Shown: piece after piece, positions 1-8,263 of the stretch
Layout: every line of letters starts with the position of its first letter
How positions within the stretch are numbered: position 1 is the first letter of the stretch
From: Rhodopseudomonas palustris
Lineage (GTDB): Bacteria; Pseudomonadota; Alphaproteobacteria; Rhizobiales; Xanthobacteraceae
Assembly: GCF_007005445.1 (NCBI RefSeq)
Contig: NZ_CP041387.1
Location: forward strand, 2,604,001-2,668,000
Direction: 5' to 3'
DNA length: 64,000 nucleotides
The notes under the pieces: generated by a model
The model's input: the letters and a program-made list of their open reading frames with translations, nothing else
The model's database searches: none
Told to the model about the DNA's origin: nothing
Translations under genes and position numbers: made by a program

Positions 1-506
1 GTTGTTGTTCTTCCAGTCACGACTAAGGGCGATCAGACGCCGTTGTGACCAGTTGCTCTTCCGGCAACGAAGCCGAAGTCTTGGAGAGCGGGTGGAAATG
101 GGTCAACCGCTCCTTTTGTCTAAGGGAGGGTTCGCGCCCAGGTCGCACAGGTAACTACTAATTCAGTTGACAGAACTAATCGTCACGCCGGCGTGACACT
201 TGTCGGACCGCCCGCATCGAGCTTCGCAGGAAAAGTCACGACGGATCAGCAGAGACCCGCAATCGCAACGTCACATATCGCAATGCACCAAACGATTCAC
301 AGCGCGTGCACCCCCGGCCGGCGATGGTCGTTTGTGTCACGATGTGACGTTTGGTCGCGAAAGCGCACGCTCGCGATGCGGTGCGTCAACAAGGCAGCGC
401 ACATCCTGCCGCGATCGCGCAAACTGAATGGCGCGCCTTCGGGAGGATATCGAAGATCGAACAGCTCGCCGGTTTGCATGGCGGGCTCCCGCAAATTGCG
501 CCGCAG
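1..506. other. Intergenic region with GTCAC palindromes
   Basis: I see no convincing gene here; the overlapping frames look like GC-rich shadows. The stretch holds a perfect 16-bp palindrome at 182-197 (GTCACGCC then GGCGTGAC), a second GTCAC-GAT-GTGAC at 336-348, and further single GTCAC words near 15, 236 and 270. The gene on its right ends at 507 on the minus strand, so the sites would serve a gene beyond the left edge, if they are operators at all. Confidence 0.4.
182..197. promoter_or_regulatory. Perfect palindrome, possible operator
   Basis: Sixteen bases with perfect two-fold symmetry (GTCACGCC joined to its reverse complement). A related GTCAC-N3-GTGAC lies about 150 bases to the right. 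The symmetry is visible; a role as a binding site for a dimeric regulator of an off-window gene is inference. Confidence 0.35.
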
Positions 507-1889
507 CTACGATTTACCGAACCAGCTCAACACGTTCTCGGCGCCGCCGAGGCTCGCCGCGTCGCCGTAGAGCGAGGCCAGAAAGGTCGCGCGATGGCTG
601 GCGCCGGCGGTCGGAATCCCCGTCGCCGCATGACCGCCGGCCGACAGCGCCCGATACACCATCGCCGGATGCAGCGCCTCGTCGGCGAGACCGTAGTGAA
701 ACCGGATCGGCGAATCGTAGCGCCAGTACGAGGCACGATTGGCGGCGAGGTGGCGGAGGAATGCGCTGTTGCGATCGTCGGTGGCGCGCTCGAAAACCCC
801 CGGCACCAACAGCTCCGCACCGGTGGGAAAAGGCTTGGCCGGGTCGAAGTCGGTTTTATAATCGCTCCAATATTTGCGGGCGAGTTCTCGGAAATCGGGC
901 CGGATGGCGCTGTCCAGCAATCCATTCAGGCCGTAGTACCGTTCGTAGCTGCCGAGCGCGACGATCATGCACAGCGAAATCCAGCTCGGTAGCGCCGGGT
1001 ACGAGGTCGTACCGGCCGGCAAGGCGAAGCTCTGCGCGCCGGCCCAGTAGCTCCAGGCTTCGTTCAGATCGTTGAACGGACTAGCCGCCGCAGTGGCGGC
1101 GATCGGCGTCGACCGGCGGCGCAGCGCCTGATGCAGCCATTGGGTGTTGAGTGCCCCCTGCGACCATCCGTTCAGCAGCAGCTTCGAGGGCGCAAGACCC
1201 AGCGAGGTCATCGCCGCCTTCCCGGCCTGAAGGATGTCGAGGCAGGTCTGGACGCTGACGCCCTTGACCACATACGCCTCGTCCCGTCCGTCGCGGAACG
1301 GGCCCTTGCCGACATAGTCGGCGGCGATCACCGCGTAGCCCTGCCCGGCGAAGCGCTGCACATTGAACAGCGTCTCCAGCGAGTCCGCGGCGTCAGTGAG
1401 CGCATAGTCCGGGTCGGCCAGCCGGATCAGATTCGACGGCACCTGATCGAACGACAGGATGGTGCCGTGCTGCCACGATACCAGCGGCAGCTCGCCGGTC
1501 TTGCCGACCGGCACCGCCAGCAGGCCGCTGACCTGCACCCGCGCGCCGGTTTCCGGAACGCGCGTCGTGGTCACGATCCGGTGCAGATCGACGTCGAACC
1601 GTGCGCCGGCGGATGCGGCGTCGAACGGCGGCAGGATCGCCGGCACATTGAACAGCGGAAACGCCTTGGCGACCTCCGCATCGAGCCGCGCGGCGCTGAC
1701 CCGCACCGAGCGGTCGATCCCGGACCGTGCCGACGACCGGCGCACCGCAGCGTTCGCAGGGCCCAGCCCGGCACCGGCCACGCCGGCGGAGAGCGCGGCA
1801 CCGAACACCAGGGCTCGCCGGGCCCTATCGATCCGTTCTGCGGATGACTGCGCCTGCGCCGGGGCGGACTGATCATTCAGGGGCGGCAT
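507..1889 (-). CDS. Exported alpha/beta hydrolase (lipase-like)
   Basis: A 460-residue protein. An N-terminal stretch with paired arginines before a hydrophobic alanine/glycine-rich segment ending in an AxA-like site (about residues 22-48) looks like a signal peptide, possibly Tat-type. The hydrolase core has the nucleophile elbow GWSQGA at about residue 240, preceded by VIAADYVGKG, an arrangement seen in secretory lipases and large bacterial esterases. A His near the C-terminus (GASHRATF) is a candidate catalytic base. Substrate unknown. It stands alone: the next gene leftwards is outside the window, and the acyl-CoA ligase upstream ends in its own terminator. Family call is good; the export route is inference. 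Confidence 0.75.
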   Translation of the reverse strand: MPPLNDQSAPAQAQSSAERIDRARRALVFGAALSAGVAGAGLGPANAAVRRSSARSGIDRSVRVSAARLDAEVAKAFPLFNVPAILPPFDAASAGARFDVDLHRIVTTTRVPETGARVQVSGLLAVPVGKTGELPLVSWQHGTILSFDQVPSNLIRLADPDYALTDAADSLETLFNVQRFAGQGYAVIAADYVGKGPFRDGRDEAYVVKGVSVQTCLDILQAGKAAMTSLGLAPSKLLLNGWSQGALNTQWLHQALRRRSTPIAATAAASPFNDLNEAWSYWAGAQSFALPAGTTSYPALPSWISLCMIVALGSYERYYGLNGLLDSAIRPDFRELARKYWSDYKTDFDPAKPFPTGAELLVPGVFERATDDRNSAFLRHLAANRASYWRYDSPIRFHYGLADEALHPAMVYRALSAGGHAATGIPTAGASHRATFLASLYGDAASLGGAENVLSWFGKS

Positions 1890-1971
1890 CGGGATGGACC
1901 TCGGCTCTCGCGCTGCGGACGAATCGGCGGTTCAGTCTAGCGCTCGATCGCGCCCCCACCGCCTCGGACAA

Positions 1972-2023
1972 AGAAAAACGCCGCGCCGGATACGGTCCAA
2001 ACAAGAACCGATCCGGCGCGGCG
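1972..2023 (-). terminator. Rho-independent terminator of the acyl-CoA ligase gene
   Basis: A perfect 13-bp stem (arms 1979-1991 and 2011-2023), with a further inner CGGT/ACCG pairing, is followed on the minus strand by TTTTTCTTT. It lies just past the stop of the ligase gene at 2045, as expected for an intrinsic terminator. Confidence 0.85.
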
Positions 2024-2044
2024 CTGGTGTCGTGTGGCGGCGCG

Positions 2045-3601
2045 TCAACTCACGCGGCGTTCGCGGCTTTCCCAATACGGCTGGCGTAGCTCGCGCTTGA
2101 GGATCTTGCCGGCGCCGGACAGCGGCAGCGGCGTCTCGGTGATCTCGACGCTGCGCGGGCACTTGTAGCCGGCGATCAGCGCCTTGCAATGCGCGATCAG
2201 CTCCTCTGCCGTCACGGTGGCGCCGGCCTTGGTGACGACGACGGCGTGAACCTGCTCGCCCCACGCCTCGTGCGGGATGCCGATCACCGCGCATTGCGCC
2301 ACCGCCGGATGCTGCGCCACCGCGTTCTCGACCTCGACCGAGTAGACGTTCTCGCCGCCGGAGATGATCATGTCCTTGACCCGGTCGACGACATAGACGA
2401 AGCCGTGCTCGTCCATGTAGCCGCCGTCGCCGGTGTGCATCCAGCCGCCGAGAAGCGCCCGCGCGGTTTCCTCCGGCCGCTCCCAATAGCCCATCATCAC
2501 GTTGTCGCCGCGGACGCAGATCTCGCCGACCGTCCCATACGGCACGGTGCGATCCTCGGCATCGACGATCCGAACTTCGCAGCCGAGCGTGGCGCGGCCA
2601 GCAGCGCGCTGGCGGCCTTTGGCCTTGCCGTCGCCGATGTGCTCCTTCCAGTGCAGCAAGGTCGCGATCGGCGACAGCTCGGTCATGCCGTAGGCCTGGG
2701 TGAACTGCACGTTGGGCAGCGCCGCGCTCGCCCGCGCCAGCACCGCCTCGCTGATCGGCGACGCGCCATAGACGATATTCTTCAGCGACGACAGATCGTA
2801 AGTCTTCAGCGCCGGGTGATCGACGAACATCTGGATCATGGTCGGCACCAGCAGCACGTCGGTGACCCGATCGTTCTGCATCGCCTGCATCACGCCCTCC
2901 GGCGTGAACGACGGGATCATCACGTTGGAGCCGCCCGACAGCAGCAGCGAATACATCGCCGCGCCGTTGGCGAGATGGAACATCGGCGCCGCGTGCAGAT
3001 ACACAGACGTGCCCGGAAACAGCCCCTCGCCCAGCGCATTGAGCGCGTTCGCCATCAGATTGCCGTGGCTCAGCATCACGCCCTTGGAGCGGCCGGTGGT
3101 GCCGCCGGTGTAGAAGATGCCGGCGAGATCTTCGGCCTTGCGCATCGCATCCGGGATCGGCGCGTGCGCGGCGATCAGATCCTCATAGCTCTGCATCCCG
3201 GCCGGGACGTCGCCGTCGTCGGCGTAGATCATCGCCATCGACGGGATCGCCTGCGCCAGCGCGGCGCCGGTCGCAGCAAACGCCTTGTCGACCACCAGAG
3301 CCACAGCGCGGCAGTCGCGCAGGGCGTCTTCGTTTTCCAGCGCGCTCCAACGGATGTTGAGCGGCACGATGACCCCGCCGCACCAGCCGGCGGCGAGATA
3401 CATTTCCAGATAGCGATCCGAGTTCAGCGACAGGATCGCGACGCGGTCGCCCTCGCCGACACCGCTGGCGCGCAGGCCCGCGGCGAGACGCGCGACGCGG
3501 TCGCCGACCTCGCGCCAGTTACGTCGGCGGCCGGCGCAGACGGTGGCCAGCCCTTCCGGGTTGATCTGCAGCGCGCGCCGCAGGCCGTGGGTGATGTTCA
3601 T
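2045..3601 (-). CDS. AMP-forming acyl-CoA synthetase
   Basis: A 518-residue ANL-superfamily enzyme expected to activate a carboxylic acid to its CoA thioester using ATP. It shows the phosphate-binding loop YTGGTTGRSKG, the AYGMTE core motif, the hinge region TGDGGYMDEHG and the C-terminal catalytic lysine in LSGAGKILKREL. The start is fixed by a strong AGGGAGG ribosome site eight bases upstream. The length is normal for long- or medium-chain or aromatic acid ligases, and the substrate cannot be read from sequence. It lies downstream of and overlaps the TetR gene, and faces away from a thiolase-hydratase-dehydrogenase operon that probably degrades its product. Confidence 0.88.
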   Translation of the reverse strand: MNITHGLRRALQINPEGLATVCAGRRRNWREVGDRVARLAAGLRASGVGEGDRVAILSLNSDRYLEMYLAAGWCGGVIVPLNIRWSALENEDALRDCRAVALVVDKAFAATGAALAQAIPSMAMIYADDGDVPAGMQSYEDLIAAHAPIPDAMRKAEDLAGIFYTGGTTGRSKGVMLSHGNLMANALNALGEGLFPGTSVYLHAAPMFHLANGAAMYSLLLSGGSNVMIPSFTPEGVMQAMQNDRVTDVLLVPTMIQMFVDHPALKTYDLSSLKNIVYGASPISEAVLARASAALPNVQFTQAYGMTELSPIATLLHWKEHIGDGKAKGRQRAAGRATLGCEVRIVDAEDRTVPYGTVGEICVRGDNVMMGYWERPEETARALLGGWMHTGDGGYMDEHGFVYVVDRVKDMIISGGENVYSVEVENAVAQHPAVAQCAVIGIPHEAWGEQVHAVVVTKAGATVTAEELIAHCKALIAGYKCPRSVEITETPLPLSGAGKILKRELRQPYWESRERRVS

Positions 3602-4301
3602 GGTGTCCTCCCTTGGGTCGTTTCCTGTTGTTGTTGCCGTCCGGCGCCTCGAGGGCGCTCTTCTTCTTGGTTGATCGGGTGGCGAGGCCTTCAGTCAGGC
3701 GCATCGCGAATTCGTCGGCGATCGCCTCCGGCGACAGCGCACCGTCGCGCTGGTACCAGTGACCGATCCAGTTCAACGAACCGGCGATCGCGAACGCTGT
3801 CAACTTCGGATCGCACGGTTTGATCGATCCGTCGGCGACGCCCTCGGCGATGAAGCGGCGGAACGTCTGGTCGATGCCGCGCTTGGCGGCGCGCACGGTC
3901 TTTTCGTTCTCGGGCGACAGGTCGCGTGGATTGAACCGCACCATGCTGGCACCGAACTCGGTGGCCATCGTGGTGGCATAGGCACGCACCAGCCCGCGCA
4001 GCTTGCCGAGCCCATCGTCACCGGAAGCGTTGATGACCGCGATGATGTCGTCGACCTGCTCCTGGCCGAGCGCCCAGCACTCGAACAGAATCTCCTCCTT
4101 GCTGCGGAAGTAATTGTACAGCGCCGGCTTGGTGATGTTCAGCCGCTCCGCCACTTCGTTGAGCGTGGCGCGATGATAGCCCTGTTCGAGAAACAGATGC
4201 ACCGCCGTTCGCAGCACCGCCTCGCGCTTTTCGTCGCGGGCGCGGCGGCGGTTTTCGAACGGCATCCAGGGCGATCGGTCGTCGGCGGCGTGTCCGCTCA
4301 T
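3519..4301 (-). CDS. TetR-family transcriptional regulator
   Basis: The N-terminal helix-turn-helix reads LNEVAERLNITKPALYNYFRSKEEIL, the classical TetR/FadR-like DNA-binding domain, followed by a ligand-binding helical domain. It probably represses the flanking acyl-CoA catabolic genes, releasing on an acyl-CoA ligand; that is inference from context. The ATG at 4301 is a reasonable start, with GTG 4304, TTG 4322 and ATG 4265 as alternatives. The C-terminus is odd: after about residue 205 it runs on as a charged, His/Arg/Pro-rich tail that reads through the ligase ribosome site and 83 bases of the ligase gene in another frame. This could be a real extension or the result of a lost stop codon. 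Confidence 0.8.
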   Translation of the reverse strand: MSGHAADDRSPWMPFENRRRARDEKREAVLRTAVHLFLEQGYHRATLNEVAERLNITKPALYNYFRSKEEILFECWALGQEQVDDIIAVINASGDDGLGKLRGLVRAYATTMATEFGASMVRFNPRDLSPENEKTVRAAKRGIDQTFRRFIAEGVADGSIKPCDPKLTAFAIAGSLNWIGHWYQRDGALSPEAIADEFAMRLTEGLATRSTKKKSALEAPDGNNNRKRPKGGHHEHHPRPAARAADQPGRAGHRLRRPPT

Positions 4302-4377
4302 CACAAATTCCGCAGGCAGCAATTTGGCAAATAACTGATCCGGCGCCGATCGATTGACTCGCCAGCAGCTCGCATAT

Positions 4378-4393
4378 ATTACTCATGGGTAAT
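4378..4393. promoter_or_regulatory. Candidate TetR operator
   Basis: ATTACTCATGGGTAAT is a 16-bp inverted repeat with one mismatch. It sits between the divergent TetR and thiolase genes, 35 bases before the thiolase start, which is where a TetR dimer regulating both arms would bind. Function inferred from position and symmetry. Confidence 0.6.
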
Positions 4394-4427
4394 AAAAAGT
4401 CCAATGGGTAAGTTTAGGGAGGAAACG

Positions 4428-5612
4428 ATGGCGTCACCCGTCCACGTCGCCGGCGTCGGCATGATCCCGTTCGTCAAGCCGGGCGCGAACGAGCCGTATC
4501 ATTTGATGGGCGCCGAAGCGGCGCGGCTGGCCTTGCGCGATGCAGGCGTCGGTTACGACGCGATCCAGCAGGCGTTCGTCGGCTACGTCTATGGCGACTC
4601 CACCTGCGGCCAGCGCGCGCTGTACCAGGTCGGCATGACCGGCATCCCAATCGTCAACGTCAACAACAACTGCTCGACCGGCTCGACCGCGCTGTATCTG
4701 GCGCGGCAGGCGATCGCCTCCGGCGCCGCCGACTGCGTGCTGGCGCTCGGCTTCGAGCAGATGAAGCCCGGCGCTCTCGGCTCGGTGTTCGTCGATCGGC
4801 CCAGCGCGTTCGAGGATTTCGACGCCGCTGCCGACAAGCTGATCGATGCGCCCGGCGTGCCGCTGGCGCTGCGCTATTTCGGCGGCGCCGGCCTCAGCCA
4901 TATGCAGAAGTACGGCACGCCGCTGTCGTCGTTCGCGGCAGTTCGCGCCAAGGCCAGCCGCCATGCGGCGAAGAACCCGCTGGCGCTGTTCCGCAAGGAA
5001 GTCTCGGCCGACGATGTGCTCAATGATCAGGTGATCTGGCCGGGCGTGATGACGCGGCTGATGGCCTGTCCCCCCACCTGCGGTGGCGCCGCCGCGGTGC
5101 TCGTGTCCGAAGCCTTCGCCAAGAAGCACGGCCTCCGCACCGACGTTCGCATCGCCGCGCAGGCGATGACGACCGATACGGCGTCGACCTTCGAGGCGCA
5201 CGACATGATGCGGGTGGTCGGCTACGACATGGCGCGCGCCGCGGCCACCAAGGTGTACGAGGACGCTGGCGTCGGGCCGGACGACATCGACGTCGTCGAG
5301 CTGCACGACTGCTTCGCCCATAACGAACTGATCACCTACGAGGCGCTTGGTCTCTGCCCCGAAGGCGGCGCCGAGAAGTTCATCGCCGACGGCGACAACA
5401 CCTATGGCGGAAAGTTCGTTACCAACCCGTCGGGCGGTCTGCTGTCGAAGGGCCATCCGCTCGGCGCCACCGGCCTTGCCCAGTGCTACGAGCTGACCCG
5501 GCAACTCCGCGGCACCGCGGAGGCGACCCAGGTCGACGGCGCCAAGCGCGCGTTGCAGCACAATCTCGGTCTCGGCGGCGCCTGCGTGGTGACGCTGTAC
5601 GAGCGCGCGTGA
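4428..5612 (+). CDS. Thiolase (SCP2/lipid-transfer type)
   Basis: A 394-residue thiolase-fold protein of the SCP-x/acetyl-CoA acetyltransferase-like group, expected to cleave a beta-ketoacyl-CoA. The nucleophilic Cys82 lies in NNNCSTGSTA, the conserved HDCFAHNE segment follows near residue 295, and SKGHPLGATG carries the catalytic histidine. The start at 4428 is chosen over ATG 4404 because GGGAGG sits just upstream. First gene of a plus-strand operon; the next gene begins 10 bases after its stop. SCP2-type thiolases often act on branched or ring-derived acyl-CoAs, which suggests but does not prove such a substrate. Confidence 0.88.
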   Translation: MASPVHVAGVGMIPFVKPGANEPYHLMGAEAARLALRDAGVGYDAIQQAFVGYVYGDSTCGQRALYQVGMTGIPIVNVNNNCSTGSTALYLARQAIASGAADCVLALGFEQMKPGALGSVFVDRPSAFEDFDAAADKLIDAPGVPLALRYFGGAGLSHMQKYGTPLSSFAAVRAKASRHAAKNPLALFRKEVSADDVLNDQVIWPGVMTRLMACPPTCGGAAAVLVSEAFAKKHGLRTDVRIAAQAMTTDTASTFEAHDMMRVVGYDMARAAATKVYEDAGVGPDDIDVVELHDCFAHNELITYEALGLCPEGGAEKFIADGDNTYGGKFVTNPSGGLLSKGHPLGATGLAQCYELTRQLRGTAEATQVDGAKRALQHNLGLGGACVVTLYERA

Positions 5613-5622
5613 GGCTGACGCA

Positions 5623-6069
5623 ATGGTCGATCAATCCGCTGTTGGTCGCCGGTTCACACCGGTGACCGCCCATGTCGAAGCCGGCCGGCTGCGCTATTTT
5701 CTCGACACGCTCGGCGAGACCAATCCGGTGTATCGCGACGCCGCCGCGGCCAAGGCCGAAGGCTTCGCGGCGCCGCCGATCCCGCCGACCTATCTGTTTT
5801 GCCTCGAGATGCTCGACAACGAAAAGCCGTTCGAGTTCCTCGAAGCGCTCGAGATCGATCTCGGCCGGGTGCTGCACGGCGAGCAGAGCTTCACCTACCA
5901 CGCCCCGGTGATGGTCGGCGACAGCCTCACCTTCAGCCCGCAGGTGACCAGCGTCACCGACAAGAAGGGTGGCGCAATGACGCTGATCGGCGTCGAAACC
6001 ACCGTCACCAATCAGCACGGGGTTCACGTCGCCGATACGACGCGGACCATCGTGGTGCGCAACGGATGA
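5623..6069 (+). CDS. MaoC-like dehydratase, N-terminal-type subunit
   Basis: A 148-residue single hot-dog-fold protein resembling the FAS1-type dehydratase N-terminal half (RYFLDTLGETNPVYRD near the start, HGEQSFTYHAPVMVGD in the middle). It lacks the catalytic hydratase-2 signature, which is in the next gene. Its stop overlaps the next start in ATGA, so the two are translationally coupled and probably form a heteromeric (R)-enoyl-CoA hydratase, as known for split MaoC pairs in steroid side-chain degradation. The partnership is inference from adjacency and complementary motifs. Confidence 0.82.
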   Translation: MVDQSAVGRRFTPVTAHVEAGRLRYFLDTLGETNPVYRDAAAAKAEGFAAPPIPPTYLFCLEMLDNEKPFEFLEALEIDLGRVLHGEQSFTYHAPVMVGDSLTFSPQVTSVTDKKGGAMTLIGVETTVTNQHGVHVADTTRTIVVRNG

Positions 6070-6488
6070 CCGACATGATGGACATGACAACTTCCCCCAC
6101 GGTCGGCGACCGCATCGTCCACAAGCGCTTCCCGGCGATCAACCGTCACCGTCTGGCGCTGTATTGCGGCGCCTCCGGTGATCATAATCCGATCCATGTC
6201 GACATCGATTTCGCCAAGGCGTCGGGTTTTCCGGACGTGTTCACCCACGGCATGCTGGTGATGGGCTATCTCGGCCAGGCGCTGAGCGACGCGGTGCCGC
6301 CGGGCCGGATCCGCAGCTTCTCGACGCGATTTGCGGCGATCACCCAGCTCGGTGCCGAGATCACCTGCGAAGGCCAGGTCACTGAGCTGATCGAGGCCGG
6401 CGGCGAGCGCCGCGCCCGACTCGCCCTCACCGCCCGCGACCAGACCGGCGAGATCAAGCTCGCCGGCGAAGCGATCGTCGCCGTTTAG
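6066..6488 (+). CDS. MaoC-like dehydratase, catalytic subunit
   Basis: A 140-residue protein carrying the hydratase-2 motif GASGDHNPIHVDIDFAKASG followed by THGML, with the Asp and His that hydrate trans-2-enoyl-CoA to (R)-3-hydroxyacyl-CoA. It starts inside the stop codon of the preceding MaoC-like gene. The expected partner step is oxidation by the SDR encoded downstream. The gap to that gene is filled by an extragenic palindromic repeat, so the operon may continue through it. Confidence 0.85.
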   Translation: MTDMMDMTTSPTVGDRIVHKRFPAINRHRLALYCGASGDHNPIHVDIDFAKASGFPDVFTHGMLVMGYLGQALSDAVPPGRIRSFSTRFAAITQLGAEITCEGQVTELIEAGGERRARLALTARDQTGEIKLAGEAIVAV

Positions 6489-6500
6489 CACTACTCATCC

Positions 6501-6590
6501 GTCATGGCCGGGCTTGTCCCGGCCATCCACGTCTTTGCTGTCGTTGACCGCCGCAAGGCGTGGATGCCCGGGACGAGCCCGGGCATGACG
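6501..6590. repeat. Extragenic palindromic repeat
   Basis: Two arms of about 35 bases, starting GTCATGGCCGGGC and ending GCCCGGGCATGAC, are reverse complements with about four mismatches around a 20-base centre. This composition and form match interspersed palindromic units known from Bradyrhizobiaceae genomes. As RNA it would fold into a long hairpin between the MaoC and SDR genes and could attenuate transcription or stabilise mRNA. Confidence 0.75.
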
Positions 6591-6636
6591 ACCCACTAAT
6601 AACTGCGTGTGCGTTCAACAATTTGAAGGACATCTC

Positions 6637-7464
6637 ATGGGCAAACTGCAAGGCAAGGTGGCGCTGGTCACAGGATCGGGCCGCGGCATCGGCCGCGCCA
6701 TCGCGCTGAAGCTCGCGTCCGAAGGCGCGCGCGTCGTCGTCAACGACCTCGACGCCGAGCCGGGCGACGCCGTCGCCGCCGAAATCCAGGCGATGGGCAG
6801 CGATGCGATCGCGGTCAACGGCAGCGTCTCGGAGCCGGGCTTCGCCGATCGCTTCGTCGGCGCCGCGGTGGAGAAATTCGGCGGCCTCGACATCATCGTC
6901 AACAACGCCGGCTACACCTGGGACTCGACGATCCAGAAGATGACCGACGAGCAATTCCAGGCGATGCTCGACGTGCATCTGGTTGCGCCGTTCCGCATCC
7001 TGCGTGCCGCCGCCGAGCCGATCCGGATCTTCGCCAAGAAGGAAGCCGAGGCAGGCCAAGAGGTGTTCCGGAAGGTCGTCAACATCTCGTCGATCGCCGG
7101 GCTCTACGGCAATGCCGGCCAGGCCAGCTACTCGTCGGCGAAGGCATCGCTGGTCGGGCTGACGCGGACGCTGTGCAAGGAATGGGGCCGCTACAAGGTC
7201 AACGTCAATTGCGTCGCGTTCGGCCTGATCAACACCCGCCTCACCCAGCCGATCGAAGCGCAGCAGAAGACGATCGACGTCGCCGGCCGCGACATCAAGG
7301 TCGGGGTGCAGCCGCAGATGCTGGACGCGATGGCGCGGATGATCCCGCTCGGCCGCGGCGGCACGCCGGAGGAAGCGGCCGATGCGGTGTATCTGTTCTG
7401 CAGCCCGGAATCCAACTACGTCAGCGGCCAGGTGCTGGTCTGCGGCGGCGGCCTGATCCTCTAA
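6637..7464 (+). CDS. Short-chain dehydrogenase (FabG-like)
   Basis: A 275-residue Rossmann-fold oxidoreductase with cofactor motif TGSGRGIGRA, NNAG at about residue 90, and the catalytic Ser (NISSIAG) and Tyr-x3-Lys (YSSAK). The Asp in VVNDLDAE after the second strand favours NAD over NADP. It probably oxidises the 3-hydroxyacyl-CoA made by the MaoC pair. The start at 6637 is preferred to 6607 because AAGGA lies nine bases before it and the family N-terminus begins there. The crotonase gene follows after 14 bases. Confidence 0.88.
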   Translation: MGKLQGKVALVTGSGRGIGRAIALKLASEGARVVVNDLDAEPGDAVAAEIQAMGSDAIAVNGSVSEPGFADRFVGAAVEKFGGLDIIVNNAGYTWDSTIQKMTDEQFQAMLDVHLVAPFRILRAAAEPIRIFAKKEAEAGQEVFRKVVNISSIAGLYGNAGQASYSSAKASLVGLTRTLCKEWGRYKVNVNCVAFGLINTRLTQPIEAQQKTIDVAGRDIKVGVQPQMLDAMARMIPLGRGGTPEEAADAVYLFCSPESNYVSGQVLVCGGGLIL

Positions 7465-7478
7465 GCGGATATGCGGCG

Positions 7479-8255
7479 ATGACCCTGGTTCTGTCGGAGC
7501 GGCGCGGCGCCGTCGCGCTGCTGACGCTGAACAACCCGGCGCAATACAACGCGATGCGCCGCGGCCTGCTCGGCGAGCTCGGCGCCGCATTGAACGCGGC
7601 GCTCGCCGACGACGCCGTCCGCGCTATCCTTCTCACCGGTGCCGGCAAGGGCTTCTGCGCCGGCGCGGCGCTCGGCAGCGAGACGTTCGACGCCGGCGCC
7701 GACGTCGCGCCGTGGATGCGCGCCGAGCTCAGCCCGGTGCTGGAAGCGATGCGCGGTGCCGCGAAGCCGATCGTGGTCGCGGTCAATGGCCCCGCAGCCG
7801 GCGCCGGCGTGGGACTGGCGCTCGCCGGCGACATCGTGCTGGCGGCGCGGTCGGCGAAGTTCGTGCTGAGCTTCGTCAAGCTCGGCGCCGCGCTCGATGC
7901 CGGCACTTCGCTGTTCGTGCAGCGCGCGATCGGCGTGGCCCGCGCCCGCGCACTGGCGCTGCTCGGCCGGCCGCTGTCCGCCGAACAGGCCGAGCAATCC
8001 GGCCTGATCTTCCAGGCCGTCGACGACGACCGCCTGATGGACGACGCGATGGCGATCGCCCAGCAGCTCGCGGCCGGCCCGCCGATCGGCATCGGCCTGA
8101 TCAAGCGCCAGATCGAAGCTGCATGGAGCGCCCCGCTCGCCGAAGTGCTGGACGACGAAGCCCAGCAGCAGGGCCGCGCCTTCGTCACCGCGGACCTGCG
8201 CGAAGGCGCCGCCGCTTTCGTCGAGAAGCGCCCGCCGAACTTCACCGGCCGCTGA
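7479..8255 (+). CDS. Crotonase-family enoyl-CoA hydratase/isomerase
   Basis: A 258-residue crotonase. The oxyanion-hole segments are present (GKGFCAGAAL and GPAAGAGVGLALAGD), but the two glutamates of true hydratases are replaced (Leu in GVGLALA, and FVKLG where PEI is usual). An Asp in GAALDAGTS sits where isomerases such as PaaG or dienoyl-CoA isomerases keep their acid. I therefore favour an isomerase or ring-modifying role rather than simple hydration. Last gene of the plus-strand catabolic operon; it converges on xthA with only eight bases between them. Confidence 0.83.
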   Translation: MTLVLSERRGAVALLTLNNPAQYNAMRRGLLGELGAALNAALADDAVRAILLTGAGKGFCAGAALGSETFDAGADVAPWMRAELSPVLEAMRGAAKPIVVAVNGPAAGAGVGLALAGDIVLAARSAKFVLSFVKLGAALDAGTSLFVQRAIGVARARALALLGRPLSAEQAEQSGLIFQAVDDDRLMDDAMAIAQQLAAGPPIGIGLIKRQIEAAWSAPLAEVLDDEAQQQGRAFVTADLREGAAAFVEKRPPNFTGR

Positions 8256-8263
8256 CGTCGCGT

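Noticed and set aside
2189..3823. A 544-codon plus-strand frame opposite the acyl-CoA ligase
   Set aside because: Arg/His/Asp-rich composition typical of antisense high-GC frames; the ligase on the minus strand has all family motifs.
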